NCBI GenBank assembly: GCA_945787285.1
Contig: CALZIC010000001.1
Span: 1 to 34,630, forward strand
Source of the DNA: an uncultured Desulfuromonadales bacterium
Lineage (GTDB): Bacteria; Desulfobacterota; Desulfuromonadia; Desulfuromonadales; Trichloromonadaceae
Length of the DNA stretch: 34,630 nt
Direction of reading: 5' to 3'
In this document: positions 6,972 through 14,408 of the stretch, in pieces
How positions within the stretch are numbered: the first letter of the stretch is position 1
Layout of the letters: each line of letters starts with the position of its first letter
Position numbers and translations under genes: made by a program
Notes under the pieces: generated by a model
What the model was told of the DNA's origin: nothing
Databases searched by the model: none
The model's input: the letters and a program-made list of their open reading frames with translations, nothing else

Positions 6972-8885
6972 TCAGAAGGGGGTGCGGCCGAAGTGGCGCT
7001 TGGTCGCTTCCTGCAGCTTGCTGACCGCGTGAAATGCCTCCTTGAGCAGGTCCTGCTCTGTTTTCGAGAGGTCATGCGGGTTGAGGTAGTGGGTCGGTTC
7101 TTTGCCGGCGTCGAGGCAGCCGATTTCGTTGCGCAGTCGAAGAAAGGTCAGGGCTTCAAAGGCGGCGCGAATATGCTCGGCGGTTTCGGGTGCGAAGACG
7201 TTGCGTTCGACCAGGGTTTTGAGGCGGTCGAGGGTGGTCAGTTCGTGCAGCCCTTTTTCGAGGGCGAACATGCGGATGCAGTCGACGATGTAGATGCTGC
7301 CCCCCTGTTTCAGGGACAGCTGTCCCTTGTGGTCCCCGGACTTCTCCAGAGTGAAGCGGCCAAGCAACCCGACCGGAACCTTGTAGCGCAGGTCCAGGGA
7401 CATCATGTGATAGAGAAAGGCCTGGAATTCACGAATTTCGCGGTCGACGATAAGCTTCAGGTCGTGCGAGAGGGAGGCATCGCCGTCGAGGGGGGTGAAA
7501 TCGAAGAAGATGGACGAATAGCGCACCTTCTGCGGTTCGGGGTTGTTGACCCAGTCGCTGATGCGTTCTTTCCAGTCTTTGAGGCGCCCCCGCCAGGCGG
7601 GGTTGTTGGCCATGACCTTGCCGGTGCAGAGGGGGTAGCCGATGCGCTCGAGGGCGGCAACGATCTTTTCGGAAAAGGGGGCGAAAAAGGCCTCGACCTC
7701 CTCCATCTGCTCATCCGGTACATCTTCGTAGATGAAACCGTTGTCCTGGTCCGGTCCGAGCAGCATCTCGCGGCGTCCGCCGCTCCCCATAATGAGGAAA
7801 CAATAGCGGATATCGGGGGGCGTTTTCCCCTCGGCCTTCATCTGCTCCATGCAGATATCGTAGGCCTGCTTGATGATGCCATGGTGGATATAGGAGATGA
7901 TCTCCATGACTTCGGGGGTGCTTCGGGTCTCGGAAAGGAGGGTGCGGGCAACGTTGACGATCTGGTTGCGAATGGTGGCCAGACCCTCGATGGTCTTTTC
8001 CTCACGGATGTTGCCGACCAGCAGCATCGCCTTGTGGCTGCGGAAGCGCATCAGGTCGCGAACAGTGACGATGCCGACCACTTCGCCCCGGTCGACCACC
8101 GGCAGGTGGCGGATCTGGTGCCCAAGCATGAAGGACATGGCTTCGTACATGTAAGTGGAGGGGGGGAGGGAGTGCAGGTGCTTCTCCATGATCTCTTCGG
8201 CGAGCATCAGGTCGGGGTCGCCCCCTTTGGCCGCCATCACTTTGGCGACCATGTCACGCTCGGTGAGAATGCCGCGCAAGACATTCTGTTCATCGACCAC
8301 GATGATGGCGCTGATATTCTTCTGGGTCATGCGCTTGGCCACGTGGCGGACCGTGTCATGCGGCAGGCAGGTCTCGACCGGCGATGTCATGATCTCCGAG
8401 AGGCGCTTTTTAAACGGGAAGGCCTCCATATGGGTGAGGGCCTGCTGGTTATGGTCGGCGACGATTTCCGAATAGAGCTTGCGCACCCGGGAATGGACAA
8501 TACGGGTGAAGAATTCGCCGAGCTGGGGATAGTCTTTTTCGGCTCGTTTCAGGATCTCGTTCGGAATCAGGTAGCATTCGGTGGTTTTGACCGTCCGGGC
8601 GCCTCCGGTGTACGGCTCACCGGTGAAGACCGGGGTCCCGCCGAAAAAGCACCCTTCGTTGCGGTAGTCGACCACCATCTCTTCGCCCCCCGGGGCCAGG
8701 ACGGTGATTTCGACAAGCCCTTCCTTGATCACGTACAGGTAGCCGGTAGGCGGGGCGTTCTGTTTGAAAAGGTAGACGCCGGAGGGGAATCTTTTCAGCT
8801 GGGCGCTTGAGCGGATTTCCTGGTAAAGGTCATCGGGCAAGTGGTTGAACGGCTCGGTTTCCTGGAGATGCTTGATAAGGGGCAT
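6972..8885 (-). CDS. Cassette A cNMP-binding-like/CBS/DUF294 nucleotidyltransferase-like protein
   Basis: This 637-aa protein starts at the ATG at 8885 behind AGGGAAC; the in-frame extension to 8975 reads through a strong hairpin and is absent from the paralogue. Domains in order: cyclic-nucleotide-binding-like (about 8-130), two CBS domains (about 165-220 and 230-285), a DUF294 GlnD-type nucleotidyltransferase with GSGGRREMLLGPDQDNG (about 367-383, GS plus DxD), and a C-terminal DUF294 domain (about 450-625). The cNMP cassette reads FGGTPVF...PYTGGARTV, lacking the usual FGE Glu and PRxA Arg, so cyclic nucleotide binding is doubtful. The family commonly sits next to acetate-type SSS symporters and is thought to be regulatory. 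It aligns with the paralogue at 11795-13702 without gaps for at least the first 440 residues. Confidence 0.9.
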   Translation of the reverse strand: MPLIKHLQETEPFNHLPDDLYQEIRSSAQLKRFPSGVYLFKQNAPPTGYLYVIKEGLVEITVLAPGGEEMVVDYRNEGCFFGGTPVFTGEPYTGGARTVKTTECYLIPNEILKRAEKDYPQLGEFFTRIVHSRVRKLYSEIVADHNQQALTHMEAFPFKKRLSEIMTSPVETCLPHDTVRHVAKRMTQKNISAIIVVDEQNVLRGILTERDMVAKVMAAKGGDPDLMLAEEIMEKHLHSLPPSTYMYEAMSFMLGHQIRHLPVVDRGEVVGIVTVRDLMRFRSHKAMLLVGNIREEKTIEGLATIRNQIVNVARTLLSETRSTPEVMEIISYIHHGIIKQAYDICMEQMKAEGKTPPDIRYCFLIMGSGGRREMLLGPDQDNGFIYEDVPDEQMEEVEAFFAPFSEKIVAALERIGYPLCTGKVMANNPAWRGRLKDWKERISDWVNNPEPQKVRYSSIFFDFTPLDGDASLSHDLKLIVDREIREFQAFLYHMMSLDLRYKVPVGLLGRFTLEKSGDHKGQLSLKQGGSIYIVDCIRMFALEKGLHELTTLDRLKTLVERNVFAPETAEHIRAAFEALTFLRLRNEIGCLDAGKEPTHYLNPHDLSKTEQDLLKEAFHAVSKLQEATKRHFGRTPF

Positions 8886-8918
8886 GGAATTGTTCCCTGT
8901 GTAGAGAGGCGCGTTTGT

Positions 8919-8955
8919 GGGGCAGCTCCCGAAGCCCCCCTCTTCGGGAGGCCCC
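8919..8955. other. Strong GC-rich hairpin upstream of the cassette A DUF294 gene
   Basis: GGGGC (8919-8923) pairs with GCCCC (8951-8955), and CTCCCGAAG (8926-8934) with CTTCGGGAG (8942-8950), with a 2-nt bulge and a 7-nt loop: 14 bp in all. It lies 34-70 bp before the DUF294 start codon on the transcribed strand. There is no T-run on either side, so an RNA-stabilising, processing or pausing role is as likely as termination. Confidence 0.7.
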
Positions 8956-9057
8956 AAGCCATCAATAATCGGCACATTCTACCGGCATGGCCTATTCCGG
9001 GCAACCCTTTTTAGATGGTTTTGCCCTGCTTCGCGGGATGTTGGGGATATTCTTCTG

Positions 9058-9218
9058 GGAGGCTGTCGGACTTGATGGGCCAGAACGAAAAATCGGATGG
9101 TCGAGCCCAGGTTTTCGAGGATTTGAGAGCGAATAGCAGGGCTATTTGTCGAAAATCGTCGGAGATATGGGCCGATCAGTCGATTTTGCAGTCGGTCATG
9201 TCAAGTCCGACAGCCTCC
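9058..9218. mobile_element. MITE-like element with 18-bp terminal inverted repeats (copy 1)
   Basis: The ends are perfect inverted repeats, GGAGGCTGTCGGACTTGA (9058-9075) and its complement (9201-9218). The 161-bp element has no coding capacity that I trust and fills most of the 332-bp gap between two cassette A genes. A second copy lies inverted at 23687-23840; for example a 21-bp block is identical (9159-9179 and 23727-23747). Size, ends and dispersal fit a MITE or a REP-like repeat. I see no clear target-site duplication. Its right end touches the stop codon of the neighbouring small gene. Confidence 0.8.
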
Positions 9219-9412
9219 TAGGTGGATTTCTCGGCTCCCTTGGGGGTGCGGTCAAGCACGATGGCCAACACAAAGCAGATGATGCTTGCGGCCATCAGCT
9301 CGCCGATGTGGGTGAAGAAATTGCGGGTCATCATCAGGTCGACGCCCATCAGGGCAATGCCGAGGACACCGAACCCCATGGCCAGACGCTTGCGGGGGAA
9401 GAGTTTTTTCAT
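9218..9412 (-). CDS. Small two-helix membrane protein in cassette A, unknown function
   Basis: This 64-aa protein starts at the ATG at 9412, preceded by AGAGAGG; an in-frame ATG at 9469 has no ribosome binding site. A basic start (MKKLFPRKR) leads into two hydrophobic helices, LAMGFGVLGIALMGVDLMM and IGELMAASIICFVLAIVL, and a charged tail. I do not recognise the family. It lies 97 bp downstream of the symporter gene and upstream of the DUF294 gene, the same slot that holds a three-helix protein in cassette B. The stop codon (9220-9218) overlaps the end of the inverted-repeat element, so the last residues may have been set by that insertion. Confidence 0.6.
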   Translation of the reverse strand: MKKLFPRKRLAMGFGVLGIALMGVDLMMTRNFFTHIGELMAASIICFVLAIVLDRTPKGAEKST

Positions 9413-9509
9413 TTTAGCGGCCTCTCTTTCGAAAAAAGGTCCGGGCTGGGGCGCCGGGCAGGTGGGCATTGCCAGCTGCGGTGGCTGCAGAGGAGAGAAG
9501 GGTTTGCGG

Positions 9510-11222
9510 TCAGTGGGAAAGTGCGCTCCCTTTGCCTGAATTCTCCTCTTCCACGTAGCCGGGGAGGTTGTGGAGTTTGCGCAGGATGTTGTCTCCGCGG
9601 ACAGCCGATTCGTCAGGAAGCCTGTCCGCCATGATCTTGGAGACGATGATGTTGAGGAGAAAAGCGATCGGGCAGACGATCAGCGCCGAGGAGGTGGCGG
9701 GCAACAGGCCGGTGGGGCCGAAAAAGTCGACCTGGGCAATCCATCCCAGCATAGCGATCAGGGTCATGCCGAGGCCCCATATCATCCCGGCCAGCGCCCC
9801 GTACTTGTTCGACCCTGAGTACCAGATGCCGAGAACGACCACCGGGAAGATCGTATTGCCGGCAATGGCGAAGGCCATGGCGACAATCTGGGCGATGAGG
9901 GCCGGCGGATTCAGGGCGGTGATGACGACCACCCCGCAGAGAATCGCGGTAAAGACGCGGCCGACCGCCAGTGCCTCGGAGTCAGTGCAGTTCGGTTTGA
10001 AGACGGTGGAGTACCAGTCGTGAGCAATGGCAGAGGCTCCGGCGACCAGCAGGCCGGCCACCGTGGAGAGGCCGGCGGCCATGGCGCCTGAGGCGAGGTA
10101 GCCGATGAAGGCGATTCCGAGTCCGGCCTTCTCTGGAGCGGAGAGGATGATGACGTCGGCAACCGCTTTGCCGCCGAGGGGGTTCCAGAACTTGCCCATG
10201 GCTGCATAAACCGGGGAGGACCAGTAGAGCAGGCCGATGAAGAAGAGCCCCCAGAGCACCGATTTGCGGGCGACATCCTCGTTTTTGACGGTGTAGAAGC
10301 GGATCATGATGTGGGGGAGTCCGGCGGTGCCGACCATCAGGGTGAAGACCAGGGCGATAAAGTGGTAAAAGCCCCCCACCCCCCAGGGGAGGTAGATTTT
10401 GCGGACATCGTCCAGGGCCTCGCCGGTCAGCACGCCACCCGCCTCGGCGGCGACCTTGCCATCGAGGAGCCCGGAGAGGATGTGTCCGTATTCGAGCTGG
10501 GGCAAAATACCGGAGCCTCCGGCCTTCTGGATCAGTATCCACAGGGGGATTATGAAGGCCGAGATCAGAACCACGTACTGAATCTGCTGATTGCGGGTCA
10601 CCCCGGCCATTCCGGAAAGGAGCATGTAGGCGCAGACGACGCCGGCGGCGAAGAAAACCGAGCCGGTGTAGCTGAAGCCGAAGATCCAGCCGCAGATCAG
10701 GCCGATCCCTTTGAACTGGGCGGTGGAGTAGGTGATGGCGATGATGACGGTCACCGAGGCGGCGATCAGGCGCACCGCATGGCAGTCGTAGCGGTCGCCG
10801 AGGAACTCGGGGATGGTGTATTTGCCGAAGCGGCGGATCTGGGCGGCGATCAGGCAGAGGAGCAGAACATAGCCGCCGGTCCAGCCGATGATGTAGCCGA
10901 GGCCGAACCAGCCCTTGAGGTAGAGCAGGCCGGCGACCCCCATGAAAGAGGCGGCCGACATCCAGTCCGAGGCGATGGCAGCGCCGTTGCCGAATTTGCC
11001 GATCCCCTGGCCGGCGACCCAGTAGCCGGAGGTGTCGGAAACCATCGACAGAAAGCCGACGCCGATATAGACGCACAGCAGGGAGACCATGATGACCGCT
11101 GGAATCAGCTTGAAGCCCTGTTCGACCTGGAAGATCTCATCCCCGGCGGCGGCATGCAGATTGCCGGCGGTGCAGAGGAGGGCGCCCAGAATCAGTCCAA
11201 GACGGATGGCCTTTGTGCTCAT
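9510..11222 (-). CDS. Cassette A sodium:solute symporter (SSS family, acetate permease-like)
   Basis: This 570-aa protein starts at the ATG at 11222, two bases after the stop of the small-subunit gene and behind GGGGGGA. It belongs to the SSS family (LeuT fold), whose ActP-like branch imports acetate and other short monocarboxylates with Na+. The N-terminus (residues 5-25) looks like a signal peptide or first helix. Family marks include SDWMSAASF (about 85), RFGKYTIPEFLGDRY (about 131), GTAGLPHIMIRF (about 298) and GLSTVAGLLVAGASAIAHD (about 384), which should hold the Na2-site residues. About 13 hydrophobic segments are visible. It lacks the long loop insertion seen in the cassette B homologue. 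The substrate is inferred from family and organism type, not shown. Confidence 0.9.
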   Translation of the reverse strand: MSTKAIRLGLILGALLCTAGNLHAAAGDEIFQVEQGFKLIPAVIMVSLLCVYIGVGFLSMVSDTSGYWVAGQGIGKFGNGAAIASDWMSAASFMGVAGLLYLKGWFGLGYIIGWTGGYVLLLCLIAAQIRRFGKYTIPEFLGDRYDCHAVRLIAASVTVIIAITYSTAQFKGIGLICGWIFGFSYTGSVFFAAGVVCAYMLLSGMAGVTRNQQIQYVVLISAFIIPLWILIQKAGGSGILPQLEYGHILSGLLDGKVAAEAGGVLTGEALDDVRKIYLPWGVGGFYHFIALVFTLMVGTAGLPHIMIRFYTVKNEDVARKSVLWGLFFIGLLYWSSPVYAAMGKFWNPLGGKAVADVIILSAPEKAGLGIAFIGYLASGAMAAGLSTVAGLLVAGASAIAHDWYSTVFKPNCTDSEALAVGRVFTAILCGVVVITALNPPALIAQIVAMAFAIAGNTIFPVVVLGIWYSGSNKYGALAGMIWGLGMTLIAMLGWIAQVDFFGPTGLLPATSSALIVCPIAFLLNIIVSKIMADRLPDESAVRGDNILRKLHNLPGYVEEENSGKGSALSH

Positions 11223-11224
11223 AT

Positions 11225-11551
11225 CTAGAATCCCCCCTGTTTTTTCCGTTTTGCCGAGACGTTCTTGTCCCACAGGACGCAGTAAAGCTTGCAGAGCAGA
11301 ATATAGCCGATGGTGCATCCCTGGGCGATCAGCCAGTAGTGCAGAGGAAAACCGAGGAAACGGGCGTTGGTAATGAACGATTCGCCAAGGCCGCTGGGGT
11401 CTCCGAGTCCGGCGAGGAAGATAACGATCGGAATTCCGTAGCTGAGCAGAAACCAGCAGATGATCACAGTGGTGGCAATCCCTACTTCAGCCCTCATGCT
11501 TTCCGTCGAGGGCCTGAAAAAGTTGACATCCACTCGCTCTTTGCCGGCCAT
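11225..11551 (-). CDS. Cassette A symporter small subunit (DUF4212)
   Basis: This 108-aa protein has two transmembrane segments (about 24-47 and 69-90) joined by a loop and ends in a basic tail. The sequence GFPLHYWLIAQG matches the pattern G-x-P-L-x-(Y/F)-W-x3-Q-G shared with the cassette B small subunit and typical of DUF4212, the putative small subunit of a class of Na+/solute symporters. The ATG at 11551 has GGGAGG upstream. It is the first gene of cassette A and is nearly fused to the symporter gene. The 243-bp region upstream must hold the promoter, but I found no convincing -35/-10 pair; it contains a direct repeat GAATTCGT (11737 and 11751). Confidence 0.88.
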   Translation of the reverse strand: MAGKERVDVNFFRPSTESMRAEVGIATTVIICWFLLSYGIPIVIFLAGLGDPSGLGESFITNARFLGFPLHYWLIAQGCTIGYILLCKLYCVLWDKNVSAKRKKQGGF

Positions 11552-11794
11552 GTTTCAACCTCCCTTTTCGCTGCGTTTTTCCTCCGAACCTGCATCCGCA
11601 AGGTCCCAACGGTAAATCCTGCGGCCACAAACAATGTAGAACAGGTGTTCACGTTTACGTTATTTTAGGATGATACAGTGTTTGGTTTTTATTTCAACAG
11701 AATATTGAGGAAAGTCCGGGCTGTGTAAAAACTTGTGAATTCGTGCGGTTGAATTCGTTCCAGGGTTTGTTTTATGTTGAACTGGCGAATGGCA

Positions 11795-13702
11795 TCATCC
11801 GACATTGAAGTGTCGTTTGGCCGAGTCCTGCAGTTTGCTGGCAGCGCGAAAGGCTTCCTTGAGAAGGTCCTGTTCATTTTTGCTCAGGGCATAGGGGTCG
11901 AGATAGTGGGAAGGGGGCTTGTCCTTCTCGACCAGGGAGATCTCATGGCGAAGCCGTAAGAAGGTGAAGGCTTCGAATGCCGCTTTGATATGCTCGGCCG
12001 TTTCCTGGTTGAAGACGTTCAGTTTGACGAGCTGTTCAATGCGCTCGATGGTGGTCGTTGCATCGATCTGCTTTTGGAGAAGAAACATCCGGACGCAGTC
12101 CACGATAAAAACGCTGCCGGCCTGCTTGATGGAGAGTTTCCCTCGGTGGTCCTTGTCTTTTTCAAGGGTGAAGCGGCCGAGAAGGCCAAGGGGAACCTTG
12201 TGCTTAAAGTCAAGGGCCATCAGGTGGTAAAGGAACAGGGGAAATTTTTTGATCAGTTGATGAACAATGTCGCGCAGGTTCAGACAAAGAGAAGCATCCC
12301 CGACCAGGGGCATGAAGTCGAAAAAGATGTTGGAGTACATGACCTTCTTAGGTTCCGGAACGAGAATCCAGTCGGAAATACGCTCCTGCCACTCCTTAAG
12401 CCGGCCGCGCCAGAGGGGGTTGTTCGCCATGACGTTGCCGTTGCAGAGGGGGTAGCCGATTCGGGCGTAGGCCACCACAAGTTTTTCGGCGAAGGGGATA
12501 AAAAAGGCGTCGACTTCTTCGGCGAGTTCGTCAGGATAGTCTTCAAAGACGAGGCCGTTGTCCTGATCGGGACCGAGCAGCATTTCCTTGCGCCCGCCGC
12601 TGCCCATGATGATGAAGCAGAAGCGGACATCGGGGGGGGCAAGCCCCTGTTGCACCATCTGTTCAAAGACGATCTCGAAGCCGCGCTGCAGGATGCAGTG
12701 GTGGATATAGGAGATGATCTCCATCGTCTCTACGGGGGAGCGGGTTTCGTTCATCAGGGCGCTTGCCACCTTGACGATTTCGCCCTTCGCCGTTACCAGG
12801 TCTTCGATGGTCCGGGATTCTTTGATGTTGCCGACCAAAATCATCGATTTCTGGCTGCGGTATTTCATCAGGTCCTGCAGGGTGACGATTCCGACGACAC
12901 CGTTCTGGTCGAGAATCGGCATGTGCCGGATTTTGCGCCCCATCATAAACGCCGCGGCTTCGTACATGTAGGTGTCCGGGCTCATCGTGTAGGGGTTGGG
13001 CGTCATGACATCGGAAGCGGCCATGGTTGTGCCATCGACCATGTCCCTGGCGAGAACCTTGGAGACCAGGTCGCGTTCGGTAATGATGCCGGCCGGGCAT
13101 TGGGTTTCGTCGCAGACCAGCATGGCGTCGATCCCCCGTTGAGTCATTCTTTGTGCGACCTCCCTGATGGGGGTAGCGGGGGGGCAGGTTTCAACAGGCG
13201 AACTCATGATCTCGGAGAGACGTTTCTGAAACGGGAAGGCCTCCATCTGGGTGAGGGCCTTCTGACTGTGGTCGGTGACCATGTCGGAATATAGGCTGCG
13301 AACCCGGGAAAATACAGCCCTGGTGAAGTACTCGGTGACCTGCGGGCATCGGGAGGCCGCCTTGGCCAACAGTTCTTCGGGGATGAGATAGCACTCGGTT
13401 TCGCCGACGGTGCGGGCCCCGGCGGTGTAGGCCTCATTGGAGAAGACCGGTGTGCCGCCAAAGGAAGATCCTTCCTTGCGGTAATCGACCACCATGTCGA
13501 CCCCCCCCGGCGTCTGGGCTACAATTTCCACCAACCCTTCCTTGATTATGTAGAGATAGCCTGTGGGCGGGGCGTGCTGACTGAAAATATAAGTGTGGGG
13601 CGGGAATTTTTTGAGGACGGCGGCCTGATTGAATTCGTCAAAAATATCTTCAGGAAGATGCCGGAACGGTTCCGTATCTCTTAACTGGCTGATCAAACCC
13701 AT
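11795..13702 (-). CDS. Cassette B cNMP-binding-like/CBS/DUF294 nucleotidyltransferase-like protein
   Basis: This 635-aa paralogue of the protein at 6972-8885 has the same domain order: cNMP-like (about 8-130), CBS pair (about 165-285), nucleotidyltransferase with GSGGRKEMLLGPDQDNG (about 367-383), and DUF294 C-terminal domain to the end. The ATG at 13702 follows a GGGGG stretch. As in the paralogue, the phosphate-binding cassette reads FGGTPVF...AYTAGARTV, without the canonical Glu and Arg. The catalytic DxD of the transferase is kept. A terminator lies between it and the preceding 122-aa gene, so it may have its own promoter; a GATAAT-like -10 overlaps the palindrome CTGATTATCAG (13719-13729). 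Its target is unknown; the adjacent symporter is the obvious candidate. Confidence 0.9.
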   Translation of the reverse strand: MGLISQLRDTEPFRHLPEDIFDEFNQAAVLKKFPPHTYIFSQHAPPTGYLYIIKEGLVEIVAQTPGGVDMVVDYRKEGSSFGGTPVFSNEAYTAGARTVGETECYLIPEELLAKAASRCPQVTEYFTRAVFSRVRSLYSDMVTDHSQKALTQMEAFPFQKRLSEIMSSPVETCPPATPIREVAQRMTQRGIDAMLVCDETQCPAGIITERDLVSKVLARDMVDGTTMAASDVMTPNPYTMSPDTYMYEAAAFMMGRKIRHMPILDQNGVVGIVTLQDLMKYRSQKSMILVGNIKESRTIEDLVTAKGEIVKVASALMNETRSPVETMEIISYIHHCILQRGFEIVFEQMVQQGLAPPDVRFCFIIMGSGGRKEMLLGPDQDNGLVFEDYPDELAEEVDAFFIPFAEKLVVAYARIGYPLCNGNVMANNPLWRGRLKEWQERISDWILVPEPKKVMYSNIFFDFMPLVGDASLCLNLRDIVHQLIKKFPLFLYHLMALDFKHKVPLGLLGRFTLEKDKDHRGKLSIKQAGSVFIVDCVRMFLLQKQIDATTTIERIEQLVKLNVFNQETAEHIKAAFEAFTFLRLRHEISLVEKDKPPSHYLDPYALSKNEQDLLKEAFRAASKLQDSAKRHFNVG

Positions 13703-13745
13703 CGTGTGCCCCCGAGCCCTGATTATCAGAAATTCTGCCCAGACG

Positions 13746-13770
13746 AAAAAGGCCTCCGCAAAGGAAGCCT
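13746..13770 (-). terminator. Intrinsic terminator inside cassette B (after the 122-aa gene)
   Basis: On the minus strand AGGCTTCC pairs with GGAGGCCT (one G:U) around a short loop and is followed by five T residues (13750-13746). It separates the three-helix protein gene from the DUF294 gene. Confidence 0.8.
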
Positions 13771-13866
13771 CAGTCGTATCTGAACTGATCGATATTACTT
13801 GGTTGGTGTGTCAATGCGTTTGGAATGCTGGATCTTTGATCATGCTCTGCAGTATATAACAAAAAC

Positions 13867-14235
13867 TCAGCTGGCTTCACTGACTTTTTTTTTGCCGAAA
13901 GTAAAAGGATGGGCCTGGCGACTGACGATGAAGTCCGCAAAAATTTTGCTCCAGATGGTTATTCCGGCCATGGCACTCCATGTTTCGTAGGGCAGGTGTC
14001 CCATCACGACGCCGATGATTATCCACACAGCCATGCCGCCTGCCGCCACGTTGAGTATGCCGGTAATGGGGGCCCATTTTGCAGGATTGGTGGGCGATTC
14101 CCCGCGCTTGAGGGCGACCTCGGAATAGTTGCGCTTGATGAAGATTTTCCAGGCGCGCCGCAACCAGAAGAACGCCATGGGAAAGAGCGCCAGAAACAGA
14201 ATCCATGTCATTGCGACACTAACGTCAAATACCAT
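13867..14235 (-). CDS. Three-helix membrane protein in cassette B, unknown function
   Basis: This 122-aa protein is read from the ATG at 14235, with GGAG twelve bases upstream. Hydrophobic helices lie at about residues 5-25 (VAMTWILFLALFPMAFFWL), 55-78 (ITGILNVAAGGMAVWIIIGV) and, more weakly, 85-103. A basic stretch follows helix 1 (RRAWKIFIKR) and a Lys-rich end follows helix 3. I do not recognise a named family. It lies between the symporter and DUF294 genes, the same position as the unrelated-looking 64-aa protein of cassette A, and is bracketed by two terminators (14334-14362 upstream, 13746-13770 downstream). It could be an accessory subunit linking transporter and regulator; that is inference. 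Confidence 0.75.
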   Translation of the reverse strand: MVFDVSVAMTWILFLALFPMAFFWLRRAWKIFIKRNYSEVALKRGESPTNPAKWAPITGILNVAAGGMAVWIIIGVVMGHLPYETWSAMAGITIWSKIFADFIVSRQAHPFTFGKKKVSEAS

Positions 14236-14333
14236 TTAAAAGACTCCTATTCTGCACGATTGTTTGGGTGGAGGTGCTACGTTAGGTTTTCTTTGTACCC
14301 GAGGAGGGTAGGGTGATCAATAGAAATGTTTTG

Positions 14334-14362
14334 AAAAAACCCCGCCAGCACAACTGGCGGGG
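14334..14362 (-). terminator. Intrinsic terminator after the cassette B symporter gene
   Basis: A perfect 9-bp stem, CCCCGCCAG with CTGGCGGGG (14340-14348 and 14354-14362), has a 5-nt loop. On the minus strand it is followed by six T residues (14339-14334). It lies 47 bp after the symporter stop and should limit read-through into the 122-aa gene. Confidence 0.93.
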
Positions 14363-14408
14363 TTCAATTGTCAGGCCGAAAACTCAGTTTGGCCTTTTTA
14401 CTTCAGGA

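Noticed and set aside
11689-11805. 38-codon frame (minus strand) whose ATG overlaps the end of the cassette B DUF294 gene
   Set aside because: No ribosome binding site, no recognisable features, and its product is not like either small cassette protein; the overlap could be chance.
13811-13816. TTGACA (minus strand) upstream of the cassette B DUF294 gene as a -35 box
   Set aside because: No acceptable -10 box at 16-18 bp, and the terminator at 13746-13770 lies between it and the gene.
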